Source of the DNA: Streptomyces fradiae
GTDB taxonomy: Bacteria > Actinomycetota > Actinomycetes > Streptomycetales > Streptomycetaceae
Assembly: GCF_041270065.1 (NCBI RefSeq)
Contig: NZ_CP065958.1
Span: 7,130,001 to 7,194,000, forward strand
Length of the DNA: 64,000 nucleotides
Reading direction: 5' to 3'
In this document: piece after piece, positions 27,717 through 37,079 of the stretch
Layout: every line of letters starts with the position of its first letter
Position numbering within the stretch: the stretch's first letter is position 1
Position numbers and translations under genes: made by a program
The notes under the pieces: generated by a model
What the model was told of the DNA's origin: nothing
Seen by the model: only the letters and a program-made list of their open reading frames with translations
Database searches by the model: none

Positions 27717-28928
27717 ATGAACAGGAGCAAGGACATCCCGGAGCCCAAGGCCGACAAGGCGGGCGTACGCCGGCACAACCTCAGCCTCGTGCTGCGCACC
27801 GTGCACGAGAGCGGCGAGACCACGCGCGCGGCCGTCGCCGCCCGGGTCGGCCTCACCCGCGCCGCGGTGTCCTCGCTCGTCGAACAGCTCCTGGAGCGCG
27901 GCCTGCTCGTCGAGTCCGGCAAGACCTTCAGCGGCCAGGCCGGCCGCCCCGGCACCGTCCTCAAACCGGCCGCCACCGGGCCCGCCGGGCTCGGCGTCGA
28001 GCTCAACGTCGACTACGTCAGCGTCTGCGTCGCCGACCTCGGCGGCACCGGCCGGGTCCGCCGCACCGTCCCGCTCGACAACCGGGCCCTCGCCCCCGTC
28101 GAGGTGCTGCGCCGGGCCGCCGGCGTCGCCGCCGACGTGCTCGCCGAGGCCGCCGCCCGGGACCTGCGGCCCACCGGCGTCCGGCTCGCCCTGCCCGGCC
28201 TGGTCTCCGGCGGCACCGTCCAGCAGGCCCCCAACCTCGGCTGGAACCGGGTCGACGCGGACGCCCTGTTCGCCCGCGCCCTCGTCGCCGCCCGCCCGCC
28301 CGGCGCCCCCGCCCTGCCGGTCGCCTCCGACAACGAGGCCAATGTCGCGGCCCTCGCCGAGCTGTGGTTCGGCGACCTCGGAGCCGTACGCACCTTCCTG
28401 CACGTCACCGGCGAGATCGGGGTCGGCGGCGCGATCGTCCTCGACGGCGAACTGCTGCGCGGCGCCCACGGCTTCGCCGGCGAGATCGGCCACCTCACCG
28501 TGCTGCCCGACGGCCCGCGCTGCCGCTGCGGCTCGCACGGCTGCCTGGAGCGGTACGCCGGCCAGGCGGCCCTGCTGCGCGCCGCCGGGGTCCGCGGCGT
28601 CGACACCCTGGTACGCCGCGCCGAGGACGCCGAACCCCGCGCCCTCGCCGCCCTGGAGGAGGCCGGCCGGATGCTCGGCGTCGCCGTCTCCGGCGCCGTC
28701 AACCTCCTCGACCCGCAGGCCGTCGTCCTCGGCGGCATCTACCCGCGCCTGATGCCCTGGCTGGCCCCCGCCGCCGAGGCCGAACTCGCCCGGCGCGTCG
28801 TCTCCGGCCTCTGGACCCCCGCCAAGGGCCGCCTCCGCGCCGCCACCACCACCGCCGACGCCGCCCGCGGCGCCGCCGCCCTGGTCATCCAGGACATCCT
28901 GGCCGATCCCCTGGCGTACGACGGCTGA
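27717..28928 (+). CDS. ROK family transcriptional regulator
   Basis: 403 residues. An N-terminal winged helix (VRRHNLSLVLRTVHESGETT, then LTRAAVSSLVEQLLERGLL) precedes an ROK sugar-binding domain with GEIGVGGAIVLDG, HGFAGEIGHLTV and the zinc motif CRCGSHGCLE. Such NagC/XylR-type proteins sense sugars or sugar phosphates, and some ROK proteins keep kinase activity. It lies just beyond the N-glycan operon and might sense mannose or GlcNAc metabolites; that link is positional. Confidence 0.92.
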   Translation: MNRSKDIPEPKADKAGVRRHNLSLVLRTVHESGETTRAAVAARVGLTRAAVSSLVEQLLERGLLVESGKTFSGQAGRPGTVLKPAATGPAGLGVELNVDYVSVCVADLGGTGRVRRTVPLDNRALAPVEVLRRAAGVAADVLAEAAARDLRPTGVRLALPGLVSGGTVQQAPNLGWNRVDADALFARALVAARPPGAPALPVASDNEANVAALAELWFGDLGAVRTFLHVTGEIGVGGAIVLDGELLRGAHGFAGEIGHLTVLPDGPRCRCGSHGCLERYAGQAALLRAAGVRGVDTLVRRAEDAEPRALAALEEAGRMLGVAVSGAVNLLDPQAVVLGGIYPRLMPWLAPAAEAELARRVVSGLWTPAKGRLRAATTTADAARGAAALVIQDILADPLAYDG

Positions 28929-29022
28929 CCGCTGCCTCCCTCGGCCGTCCCGCCGCAGACTCTCATCCCGCTCTCACGCGGGCCTTATCCGGCCATCACC
29001 AGGCGCCCCTACGTTCGCGCCC

Positions 29023-30513
29023 ATGTTCTTCACCTACCTCCGGCGCGAACTGCGCCGCCGCAGAAAGGCGGCGCTCGTCGTCGCCTCCGGGCTCGCGCTG
29101 GGCATCGCGCTGGTCATCGTCGTCAACTCGGTGTCCTCCGGCATGAAGCAGGCCCAGGGCAAGGTCCTGGAATCGCTCTACGGCCTCGGCACTGACCTCA
29201 CGGTCACCAAGGCGCAGGAGCAGCCCAAAGCGGGCGGGCAGGCGCAGCGGCCGCGGTTCGAGTTCCAGGGGCGGGAGGAGGGGGAGGAGCAGAGCAGTGA
29301 CCGGCTGATGGTGCAGGGGTTCCAGACGCTGCCGGACACCACGGTCGGCACCGTCGCGAAGCAGGACGGCGTGGCCGAGGCGGTCGGCGGCCTCAGCCTG
29401 GTCAACCTGAAGATCAACGGCGAGTTCAAGCGCGGCGCCATCCAGCGCGGCCAGGGCGGCCAGGGCGGTCAGAAGACCGAGGGCGTCGGCCCCGGCGGTG
29501 CGGGCGGTTCCGGCCCCGGCGACACCGTGGTCGGCGGCGGCGCCGCCTTCGACGTCAACTCCTTCACCCTCTACGGCACCGACGTCACCACCCCCGACCT
29601 CGGCCCCCTCACCACCTCCACCATCACCTCCGGCCGCGGCTTCAAGACCACCGAGACCGACGCCGCCGTCGCCGTCCTCGACAGCGCCTACGCCCAGCAG
29701 GAGGGCCTCGCCGTCGGCAAGACCCTCACGGTGAAGGGCGTGAAGCTCACCGTCATCGGCATCGCCACCGCCGACAGCGGCCAGGCCGCCGCCCAGGTCT
29801 ATCTGCCGCTCCAGCGCGCCCAGACCCTCGCCGACGCCAAGGGCAAGATCACCACCGTCTACGTCAAGGCCACCGACTCCAAGGAGATCGACGCGGTCAA
29901 GACCGCCATCCAGAAGAACGTCACCGGCACCACCGTCACCACCTCCGCCGACCTCGCGCAGACCGTCTCCGGCTCCCTCGACACCGCCGCCGGCCTCGCC
30001 ACCACCGTCGGCCGCTGGCTCTCGTACGCCGTCCTCATCGCCGCCGTCCTGGTCGCCGGACTGCTCACCTCCGCCGCCGTCAGCCGCCGGGTCCGCGAGT
30101 TCGGCACCCTCAAGGCGCTCGGCTGGAAGAGCGGCCGGGTCACCCGGCAGGTCGTCGGCGAGGCCCTGGTCAACGGCCTCATCGGCGGCGCCCTCGGCAT
30201 CGCCGTCGGCCTCGGCGGCGCCTGGCTCGTCACGACCGTCAGCCCCACCCTCACCGCCCAGCTCGGCGGCGGCACGGGCGGCGGCGGCCTCGGCGGACCC
30301 GGCGGCGGCCGGATGCTCATGGGCGGCGGACCCGGCGCCGCGGCCGGTGGCGCCGGACGGTCCCTCGACATCGCCCTGACCGCCCCGGTCAGCCTCACCA
30401 CCGTCGGCCTCGCCGTGCTGCTCGCCCTCGGCGGCGGCCTCGTCGCGGGCGGCTTCGGCGCCTGGCGCGCCGCCCGCCTCCGCCCGGCGGACGCGCTGCG
30501 CCGCGTCGAGTAG
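29023..30513 (+). CDS. MacB/FtsX-type ABC transporter permease
   Basis: 496 residues. One N-terminal helix (about 18-38) is followed by a large extracytoplasmic MacB-like domain (about 40-320) with Gly/Gln-rich low-complexity stretches. Then come three helices of an FtsX domain, with the cytoplasmic loop RRVREFGTLKALGWKSGRV. A Gly/Met-rich insertion lies between the second and third helices. It pairs with the ATPase gene 57 bp downstream. TACGTT at 29010-29015 could be the -10 of a short-leader transcript. The substrate is unknown. Confidence 0.9.
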   Translation: MFFTYLRRELRRRRKAALVVASGLALGIALVIVVNSVSSGMKQAQGKVLESLYGLGTDLTVTKAQEQPKAGGQAQRPRFEFQGREEGEEQSSDRLMVQGFQTLPDTTVGTVAKQDGVAEAVGGLSLVNLKINGEFKRGAIQRGQGGQGGQKTEGVGPGGAGGSGPGDTVVGGGAAFDVNSFTLYGTDVTTPDLGPLTTSTITSGRGFKTTETDAAVAVLDSAYAQQEGLAVGKTLTVKGVKLTVIGIATADSGQAAAQVYLPLQRAQTLADAKGKITTVYVKATDSKEIDAVKTAIQKNVTGTTVTTSADLAQTVSGSLDTAAGLATTVGRWLSYAVLIAAVLVAGLLTSAAVSRRVREFGTLKALGWKSGRVTRQVVGEALVNGLIGGALGIAVGLGGAWLVTTVSPTLTAQLGGGTGGGGLGGPGGGRMLMGGGPGAAAGGAGRSLDIALTAPVSLTTVGLAVLLALGGGLVAGGFGAWRAARLRPADALRRVE

Positions 30514-30570
30514 ACCGCGCCCCGCGCCCCCATCCCCGTATCGCACGCGCACCGCGCACAGGAGAACACC

Positions 30571-31266
30571 ATGTACGAACTCACCGGCGTCACCAAGCAG
30601 TATCGGCGCGGCCAGGAGCGAGTGGACGCCCTCGCCGGCGTCGATCTGACCGTCCGGGAGGGCGACCGACTCGTCATCCAGGGCCCCACCGGCGGCGGCA
30701 AGTCGACTCTCCTCCAGATGCTCGGCGGCCTCGACCGGCCCACCGCGGGCAGCGTCCTGCTCGACGGCACCGACCTGGCGACGGTCTCCGAGCGCCGGCT
30801 CACCGACCTGCGCAGCCGGCTCATCGGCTTCGTCTTCCAGAGCTTCAACCTGATCCCCACCCTCACCGCGCAGGAGAACGTGGAGACCGCACTCGTCCCG
30901 CTCGGTGTCCGCACCGCCGAACGCCGCCGGCGCGCCGCCGAGGCCCTGGACTCGGTCGGCCTCGGCGAGCGCGCCGGGCACCTGCCCTCCGAACTCTCCG
31001 GCGGCCAGCAGCAGCGTGTGGCCATCGCCCGGGCCCTGGTGAAGCAGCCGAAGGTGCTGCTCGCCGACGAACCGACCGGCAACCTCGACGAGTCGATGCG
31101 CGACGAGATCGTCGACCTGCTCGAAGGGCTCTGGAAGGAACACGGGCTGACCTTCGTGATGGTCACCCACGACAGCGCCGTCGCCCGCCGCGCCCCGCGC
31201 CTGGCGACCCTCCGCAAGGGCCGGATCACCCTCAAGGAGAACCACCGGGCGGCGGAGGCGGTCTGA
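30571..31266 (+). CDS. ABC transporter ATP-binding protein (MacB/LolD type)
   Basis: 231 residues. Walker A GPTGGGKST, signature LSGGQQQRVAIARAL, Walker B VLLADEPTGNLDE and H-loop VMVTHD are intact. QSFNLIPTLTAQENV is characteristic of the MacB/LolD subgroup. It powers the upstream permease; together they form a mechanotransmission-type exporter or lipoprotein/peptide handling system. Confidence 0.93.
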   Translation: MYELTGVTKQYRRGQERVDALAGVDLTVREGDRLVIQGPTGGGKSTLLQMLGGLDRPTAGSVLLDGTDLATVSERRLTDLRSRLIGFVFQSFNLIPTLTAQENVETALVPLGVRTAERRRRAAEALDSVGLGERAGHLPSELSGGQQQRVAIARALVKQPKVLLADEPTGNLDESMRDEIVDLLEGLWKEHGLTFVMVTHDSAVARRAPRLATLRKGRITLKENHRAAEAV

Positions 31267-31284
31267 GCCCGGACCGCATGGGTC

Positions 31285-31686
31285 TCAGACGCGTACGCCG
31301 TGGGCGCGGAGATACGTCAGCGGGTCGACGTCCGAGCCGAAGGACGCGCCGGTCCGCACCTCGAAGTGGAGGTGCGGACCGGTCACCCGGCCGGTGGCGC
31401 CGGAGCGGGCGATCCGCCGCCCCGCCGACACGCTGTCGCCCACCGACACCTCGATACGGGAGAGATGGGCGTACTGCGTGTAGCGGCCGTCGGCGTGCCG
31501 GATCACCACCTCGTAGCCGTAGCTCCGGCCGTAGCCCGCGCGCACCACCCGGCCGGGACCGACCGCGCCCACCGCCCTGCCCACCGACCGGAGGTTCTCA
31601 CCGTGCCCGCGCCCACGGTCCCGGTCGTCCCGGTCGTCCCGCCCGTCCAGGGCGTTGTCAGTGGCAGCCCGTAGCGTTCTGGGCAT
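31285..31686 (-). pseudogene. Truncated M23 (LytM-type) peptidase domain
   Basis: Residues about 50-133 match the end of an M23 metallopeptidase: YGYEVVIRHADG, YTQYAHLS and GPHLHFEVRTG, giving the HLH zinc ligand and a catalytic His. The upstream half, which should hold the first zinc ligands (HxxxD) and a signal peptide, is missing; the N-terminus is an Asp/Arg-rich repeat (DGRDDRDDRDRGRG). Its start at 31686 overlaps the divergent WGR start. I read it as a degraded, probably inactive remnant, although it could be expressed as a small protein. Confidence 0.55.
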
Positions 31687-33121
31687 GACGACGAAGACCT
31701 ATCTGGAGCTGTCGCAGGACGGCGGCGGCGCGCACAAGTTCTATGAAGTGACGGTCGACGGCACCGTGGTGTCGGTCCGTTACGGACGGATCGGCGCGGC
31801 CGGCCAGACGCAGACCTCGACCTTCGCCACGCCCCAGAAGGCGCAGGCCGCCGCGGCGAAGAAGATAGGGGAGAAGGTGCGCAAGGGGTATGCACCGGCC
31901 GTGCAGGGGCAGCGCGCCCCGCGCTCGGTGACCCGCCGCGCCGTGTCCTCCGCGCCGTCCACGGCCCGCGCGGTCGCGCCCGTCCTGTGGCGCTTCCGCA
32001 CCGGCTCCGCGGCCTTCGGCATCCATGTCGACGACGAGCGCCTGTGGGTGGGCAACCAGGCGGGCGAGGTCTTCACCCTCGGCCACACCGGCGAGGTCCT
32101 GGCCCGCTACAGCCTGCCCGACGGCGTGAAGTGCCTGGTCGCCGACGACTTCTGGATCTACGCGGGCTGCGACGACGGCCGGGTCTACGACCTGTCGTCC
32201 AAACTGCCCTTCGCCGCCTACGACATCGCCGCCGACGTCGACATCTTCTGGCTGGACATCCACGAGGGCGTGCTCAACGTGGCCGACCGCTCGGGCCGGC
32301 TGACCGTCATCGACCACGAGGACGAGTACCAGTGGGCGCAGGGCGGGCGCGGCGAGCACGCCTGGATGGTGCGCGCCGACGGTGACGCGGTCTACTACGG
32401 CGACAGCCGCGGCGTCGCGGCCCACGCCCCCGAGGGCGGGCGGGAGCTCTGGCACACGCCCCTGGAGGGCGGGGTCCTCTTCGGCTGGCAGGAGGACACC
32501 TCGGTGTACGCGGGCACCGGCCGCCGCAAGGTGCACCGCCTGGCGAAGCGGGACGGCCGGACGGAGGCGGTCTACAGCTGCGACAGCGTGGTGTATTCGT
32601 GCGCCACGTCGCCCGGCGGGCGGTTCGTCTTCGCCGGTGACAGCGCCTCGTCGGTCTACTGCTTCGCGGAGGACGGCACCCGGCTGTGGAAGCTGGGCAC
32701 CGGCGGCGGCTCGGCGCTCTCGATGCAGTACCGCGACGAGCGGCTGTACCTGGTGACCACGGACGGCTCGCTGCTCTGCGTGGACGCGAGCGAGGCGGCC
32801 ATCGCCGCCGCCCAGGACGGCGACGTCCCGGTCGCCCAGGACGTGAAGCTCGCCGCCGCCCTGCCCACCTACGCACCGGCCACCACGGTCGCCGCCGTCG
32901 ACGCGGTGAGCAGCGCCCCGGCCGGCTCGATCGTCGTGGAGTGCGTCCAGGAGGGCGGCCGGACCCGGGTCCGGGTGCTGACCGAGGGCTACGACCGGGG
33001 GTGGAACGTGCAGTTCCCGCGCGCCATCCGCGAGCCCGGCGCCCGCTACGTGGTCGACGCGCTGCACTCCGCGTCCGGTGGTTTCTACCGGGTGCGCGGC
33101 GACATCCGGCGGCTGCTGTGA
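31685..33121 (+). CDS. WGR domain protein with C-terminal beta-propeller
   Basis: 478 residues. Residues 1-75 form a WGR domain (FYEVTVDGTVVSVRYGRIG, then ATPQKAQAAAAKKIGEKVRKGY). About 100-400 comprise PQQ/WD-like repeats (LWRFRTGSAAFGIHVDDERLWVG, LYLVTTDGSLLCVDASE) forming a propeller. WGR domains bind DNA ends in PARPs and occur in MolR-like proteins, but no PARP catalytic domain is present. The ATG at 31685 begins the domain. The stop overlaps the next gene (GTGA), so the two are coupled. Confidence 0.85.
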   Translation: MTTKTYLELSQDGGGAHKFYEVTVDGTVVSVRYGRIGAAGQTQTSTFATPQKAQAAAAKKIGEKVRKGYAPAVQGQRAPRSVTRRAVSSAPSTARAVAPVLWRFRTGSAAFGIHVDDERLWVGNQAGEVFTLGHTGEVLARYSLPDGVKCLVADDFWIYAGCDDGRVYDLSSKLPFAAYDIAADVDIFWLDIHEGVLNVADRSGRLTVIDHEDEYQWAQGGRGEHAWMVRADGDAVYYGDSRGVAAHAPEGGRELWHTPLEGGVLFGWQEDTSVYAGTGRRKVHRLAKRDGRTEAVYSCDSVVYSCATSPGGRFVFAGDSASSVYCFAEDGTRLWKLGTGGGSALSMQYRDERLYLVTTDGSLLCVDASEAAIAAAQDGDVPVAQDVKLAAALPTYAPATTVAAVDAVSSAPAGSIVVECVQEGGRTRVRVLTEGYDRGWNVQFPRAIREPGARYVVDALHSASGGFYRVRGDIRRLL

Positions 33122-33591
33122 GCGGCGCCTTCGCCCACGCCACGGGGGACGGGCCGCCGCTGCCGGAGTCCGACGCGGAGCAGCGCTCCCGCGAGGTGCG
33201 GGCCGCGTTCGAAGGGCTGCTGCAGATCCGGCGGATGACCGACCGCCGGGGCGGCGACCCGGCCGCCCGGCCCGCCGCCTGGGAGCTGCACCAGCCCGTA
33301 CGGGCGGTGGCGCTGGCCCTGGAGGCGGCGAGGCAGCCGCCGTCGGCGGTCGACGCGACGGGCGCCCGCGTGGCGACCGGCTACCGGGTCACGCCGGGCG
33401 AGCGCCCCGGCACCGCTGTCGTGGAGTGGCTGGGCCCGCCGGGATCCGGTGCGGCCCAGGGGGAGGAGGCGGCCCTGACCGCCTGCGCGGCCGCCCTCGA
33501 GCGCCTCGGCTGGGACGCCCTCCTCTACCGGGGCCCGCGCCGCCACCGCCACCTGGAGGTGGAGCCGGCGGACCGGCGCCCGGGATCGTAG
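33118..33591 (+). CDS. Uncharacterised protein coupled to the WGR protein
   Basis: 157 residues from a GTG that overlaps the WGR stop by 4 bp. It is helical and Ala/Arg-rich, without signal peptide or membrane span. I recognise no domain. Coupling suggests it acts with the WGR protein. Confidence 0.7.
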   Translation: MSGAFAHATGDGPPLPESDAEQRSREVRAAFEGLLQIRRMTDRRGGDPAARPAAWELHQPVRAVALALEAARQPPSAVDATGARVATGYRVTPGERPGTAVVEWLGPPGSGAAQGEEAALTACAAALERLGWDALLYRGPRRHRHLEVEPADRRPGS

Positions 33592-33614
33592 GGAGTGGTG
33601 CGTCGAGTGCCGCG

Positions 33615-34037
33615 TCAGGCGATCGAGGCCGAGACGATCGCGGCCACGGCGAGGTTGCAGGACGCCGTCACCCAGACCGCCGGGTGCGGCTCCGGGTCGA
33701 CCAGGGTCGCGCCGAGCTTGCCGGGGGTGACCAGGTCGACGACGAGGAAGGCGACGCCCATCAGGACGAGCCCGAGCAGACCGAACACGGCCGTGGAGAC
33801 CAGGCCCTTGGCGAAGTCGTCGTAGGTGGTCCAGATGGCCGTGAAGACGATGCCGCCTATGCCGAGCAGCGCGGAGCTGAGCAGGATCGACGCGTTGCGG
33901 TTGCGGTCCTCCCAGATCTGCCGGCCGAGCTTGCCGGGGGTCAGGATGTCGACCAGGACGATGCCGAGGATCAGCAGCACGACGCCGAGGGCGCCGTAGG
34001 CGGTGGTCCGGCCGAGGCCGTTGACGATGTCGCTCAT
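33615..34037 (-). CDS. DUF350 family membrane protein
   Basis: 140 residues, four predicted membrane helices in two similar halves: the loop DILTPGKLGRQIWEDRNRNAS is echoed by DLVTPGKLGATLVDPEPHP. This internal duplication is typical of DUF350/UPF0719 proteins. The ATG at 34037 is preferred to the upstream in-frame ATG at 34112. Function unknown. Confidence 0.85.
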   Translation of the reverse strand: MSDIVNGLGRTTAYGALGVVLLILGIVLVDILTPGKLGRQIWEDRNRNASILLSSALLGIGGIVFTAIWTTYDDFAKGLVSTAVFGLLGLVLMGVAFLVVDLVTPGKLGATLVDPEPHPAVWVTASCNLAVAAIVSASIA

Positions 34038-34105
34038 GGAAAGCCGGGCTCCGGAGGGAAGTGATCGTGAACGATCGCGGTCAAGGACCGGCAAAATGTA
34101 GCGCA

Positions 34106-34133
34106 GGCCCACCCGGCGGGGGCCGGGTGGGCC
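34106..34133 (-). terminator. Hairpin terminator after the HdeD gene
   Basis: A perfect 12-bp stem (34106-34117 with 34122-34133) with a GGGG tetraloop, downstream of the minus-strand HdeD gene. On the minus strand an A/T-richer stretch (CTACATTTTG) follows. Confidence 0.75.
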
Positions 34134-34181
34134 TGTTCCCTCACGGATTCCGGGGGCGGCGGCTGCCCCTGCGGAAGGTCT

Positions 34182-34799
34182 CTAGAGGCCCGGCGGAAGG
34201 AGCTTGGCCCGCGACCGCACCATGAAGGCCGTCACGATCTCGACCACGCCGACCGCGACCAGCCAGATGCCGGCGAGCAGGATCAGGACCTCCGCCGAGT
34301 CCAGCGGCGAGACGATCAGCACCACACCGGCCAGCGCGCTGATGACACCCAGGAAGATCTGCCAGCCGCGGGCCGGCATCGTCGGATCGGAGGCCGCCGC
34401 CACGGTCTGCGTGATGCCGTGGAACAGCCAGCCGATCCCGATCCACAGGGCGAGCAGCAGCACCGACTGCATCGCTCCCCGGAAGCAGAACAGACCGAGC
34501 AGGATCGACAGCGCGCCGCTGATGAAGGCCATCACCCGCAGCGCCGTCCGCAGATGGGTGCCGAACGCGGCGACCAGGTGCAGCACACCGCTGATCAGCA
34601 GATACAGACCGAACAGCACACCGGCGACGCGCAGCGACTGCCCCGGCCACACCAGGACGAGCACGCCGACGACGAGGGCGATGAGGCCGGAGACCAGCAG
34701 CGCCTGCCAGGCCATGCCGGCCAGCAGACCGAGCGGCCCGGGCGGCACGTCCTCCGGCGACGACCGTCCGTACGGCGATTCTTCGTGAGTCTGTGTCAT
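34182..34799 (-). CDS. HdeD/DUF308 family membrane protein
   Basis: 205 residues with six predicted membrane helices and repeated DUF308 units. Homologues include enterobacterial HdeD of acid resistance, but the actinobacterial role is unknown. A short hydrophilic N-terminus precedes the first helix. Confidence 0.85.
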   Translation of the reverse strand: MTQTHEESPYGRSSPEDVPPGPLGLLAGMAWQALLVSGLIALVVGVLVLVWPGQSLRVAGVLFGLYLLISGVLHLVAAFGTHLRTALRVMAFISGALSILLGLFCFRGAMQSVLLLALWIGIGWLFHGITQTVAAASDPTMPARGWQIFLGVISALAGVVLIVSPLDSAEVLILLAGIWLVAVGVVEIVTAFMVRSRAKLLPPGL

Positions 34800-34863
34800 G
34801 GCGGAACTCCCTTTCCTTCCCGCCCGCTTCTTCGTGCTTCCTCGCGCTTGGTCTCGCGCCCGC

Positions 34864-36249
34864 TCAGCGCGGCCGCGCGTACGAGTTCAGGAACAGCGCC
34901 TCCGTGAGCGCCATGTGCTCGATCTCGCCCGGATCCACGCTCTCGTTGGGCGCGTGGATGAGGCAGCCGGGCTCCTCCACCCCGATCAGGGCGATCTCCG
35001 CCGCCGGGAACTGCGAGGCCAGGACGTTGCACAGCGGGATCGAACCGCCCTGCCCCGACTGGACCATCTCCTTCCCGTACGCCTCGCGGAAGGCGGTGGC
35101 CAGCGCCCGGTAGGCGGGCCCGTCGGTGCGCGCCCGGAACGGCTGCCCGGCGCTCTCCGGCTCCACCTCCACCCGCGCCCCCCACGGCGCCGCGGCAAGC
35201 AGATGGTCGGTGAGCGCCGCCCGCGCCTGTTCGGCGTCCATGCCCGGCGGTACGCGCAGGCTGACCCGGGCCCGTACCTTCGCCTGCACGGCCGCCGAGG
35301 AACCCACCACCGGCGGGCAGTCGATGCCGAGCACCGTCACCGCGGGCCGCGCCCACAGCTCGTCGGCCACCGATCCCGAACCGAGCAGCGACACCCCGTC
35401 GAGGGCGCCCACATCGGCCCGGAACTGGTCGGCCGGATAGGCGACGCCGTCCCAGGACCCGTCCGCCGGCAGGCCCTTGATCGTGGTGTTGCCGGCCTCG
35501 TCGCGCAGGCTGTCGAGGATCCGTACGAGCGCGGCCAGCGCGTCCGGGGCCGGGCCGCCGAACATGCCCGAGTGCATCTCGCCCTTGAGCGTGGTGACCG
35601 TCACGACCACGTTGGCGAGACCGCGCAGCGAGGTCGTGGCCGTCGGCAGACCCAGCGCGAAGTTGCCCGTGTCGCACACCAGCAGGCAGTCCGCTTCGAA
35701 GAGTTCGGGTTGTCGCGGCACCAGCTGTTCGAGGCCGCCCGTGCCCTGCTCCTCCGAACCCTCGGCCACGAACTTGAGGTTGACCGGGAAGCCCTTGCCG
35801 TTCTTGCCGTCCTCGCCACTGAGCGCCCGCAGCGCCGTCAGATGCATGGCGATGTTGCCCTTGCAGTCCGCGGTGCCCCGCCCGTACCAGCGCCCGTCCC
35901 GCTCAGTGAGCTCGAACGGCGGGGTGCGCCACGCGGCGTCGTCGAGCGGCGGCTGTACGTCGTAGTGGCAGTAGAGCAGCACCGTCGGCGCGCCCTCCGG
36001 GCCGGGCGCGTGCCCGACCACCGCGTCCGTGCCGTCCGGGGTGGTCACCCGGCGCATGTCGCGCAGCCCGGCCTCCGTGAACGCCCGCACCAGGTAGTCC
36101 GCCGTCGCGGCGCACTCCTCGGGCGGGAACTGCCGGGGGTCGGCGACCGAACGCAGCGCGACCAGGCGCGTCAGGTCCTCCTTCGCCCGCGGCATCAGCG
36201 CCCGCACCCTGGCGCGCAGCGCCTCGGTCTCGGCGGCATCGGAGCTCAT
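34864..36249 (-). CDS. M20 family dipeptidase/peptidase
   Basis: 461 residues from the ATG at 36249. The M20 motifs are clear: LLYCHYDVQP (zinc His and Asp), GRGTADCKG (bridging Asp), EGSEEQGTGG (catalytic Glu and zinc Glu), then LVCDTGNF and the late GCLIHAPNES zinc His. It hydrolyses dipeptides or related amides in the cytosol. It runs in the same direction as the HdeD gene, 64 bp upstream of it. Confidence 0.93.
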   Translation of the reverse strand: MSSDAAETEALRARVRALMPRAKEDLTRLVALRSVADPRQFPPEECAATADYLVRAFTEAGLRDMRRVTTPDGTDAVVGHAPGPEGAPTVLLYCHYDVQPPLDDAAWRTPPFELTERDGRWYGRGTADCKGNIAMHLTALRALSGEDGKNGKGFPVNLKFVAEGSEEQGTGGLEQLVPRQPELFEADCLLVCDTGNFALGLPTATTSLRGLANVVVTVTTLKGEMHSGMFGGPAPDALAALVRILDSLRDEAGNTTIKGLPADGSWDGVAYPADQFRADVGALDGVSLLGSGSVADELWARPAVTVLGIDCPPVVGSSAAVQAKVRARVSLRVPPGMDAEQARAALTDHLLAAAPWGARVEVEPESAGQPFRARTDGPAYRALATAFREAYGKEMVQSGQGGSIPLCNVLASQFPAAEIALIGVEEPGCLIHAPNESVDPGEIEHMALTEALFLNSYARPR

Positions 36250-36458
36250 GCGTCGTCCCCACTCTCGTCGGGCCGGCCCGCTGCGGGCCGTCACAGCGCT
36301 CTCACTCAAGCACCGGAGGACGAACACGGCAAAAGATGACCTGTATGGAGGAGTCGGGCGTCCAGCCCACCGGCGGTACGGAGCGGATCGGCGCACAGTG
36401 GAGGGCGAGAGTGCAGGGCGCGCGCACCCGCCGCACCCGTGTCCCACCGGGAGACGAC

Positions 36459-37076
36459 ATGACCGCTTTCAACCGACGCGACCTCGGGCTGCTCGTGCTG
36501 CGGGTCGGCACCGGTGCCGTCCTCGCCGCGCACGGCACCCAGAAGCTGCTCGGCTGGTTCGGCGGCGGCGGGATCGAGGGCACCACCAAGGCCATGGAGG
36601 CCATGGGCTTCCATCCCGGCCGGGAGAGCGCCGTCGCCGCCGGGCTCGGCGAGGCCGGCGGCGGCCTGATGCTCGCTCTCGGCCTCGCCACCCCGGCGGC
36701 CGGCGCCGCCGCGGCGGGCGCCATGGCCGGTGCCGTCGCCGTGCACTACCCGGCCGGCTTCTTCGCCATGGGCGGCGGCTACGAGTACCCCGCCTTCCTC
36801 GGCTTCACCGCGGCCGCCCTCGGCGTCACCGGCGCCGGCCGGCTCTCCCTCGACCACGCCACCGGCCACGTCCTGGACCGCCCGTGGGTGGTCGCCACCG
36901 CCTTCCTCGGCACCGCGATCGCCGCCGCGGCCGTCGTCAACCGCCGGGCCGACGCCCTCGCCGCCCCCGTGCCGGACGAGGCCGCGCCCGGTGAGGCCGC
37001 TCCGGCCGCCGCCGCCGGCCCGGCGGCCGAGGAACCCGAACCCGAGCACGGCACCGCCCGCGAGACGGAGAACTGA
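36459..37076 (+). CDS. DoxX family membrane protein
   Basis: 205 residues from the ATG at 36459, preceded by GGGAGA. DoxX hallmarks are LLVLRVGTGAVLAAHGTQKL and GGLMLALGLATPAAG; four helices are predicted, with an Ala/Glu/Pro-rich acidic tail of about 45 residues. DoxX proteins are often linked to thiol or oxidative stress. It lies 3 bp before the oxidoreductase gene and is probably co-transcribed with it. Confidence 0.9.
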   Translation: MTAFNRRDLGLLVLRVGTGAVLAAHGTQKLLGWFGGGGIEGTTKAMEAMGFHPGRESAVAAGLGEAGGGLMLALGLATPAAGAAAAGAMAGAVAVHYPAGFFAMGGGYEYPAFLGFTAAALGVTGAGRLSLDHATGHVLDRPWVVATAFLGTAIAAAAVVNRRADALAAPVPDEAAPGEAAPAAAAGPAAEEPEPEHGTARETEN

Positions 37077-37079
37077 CCC

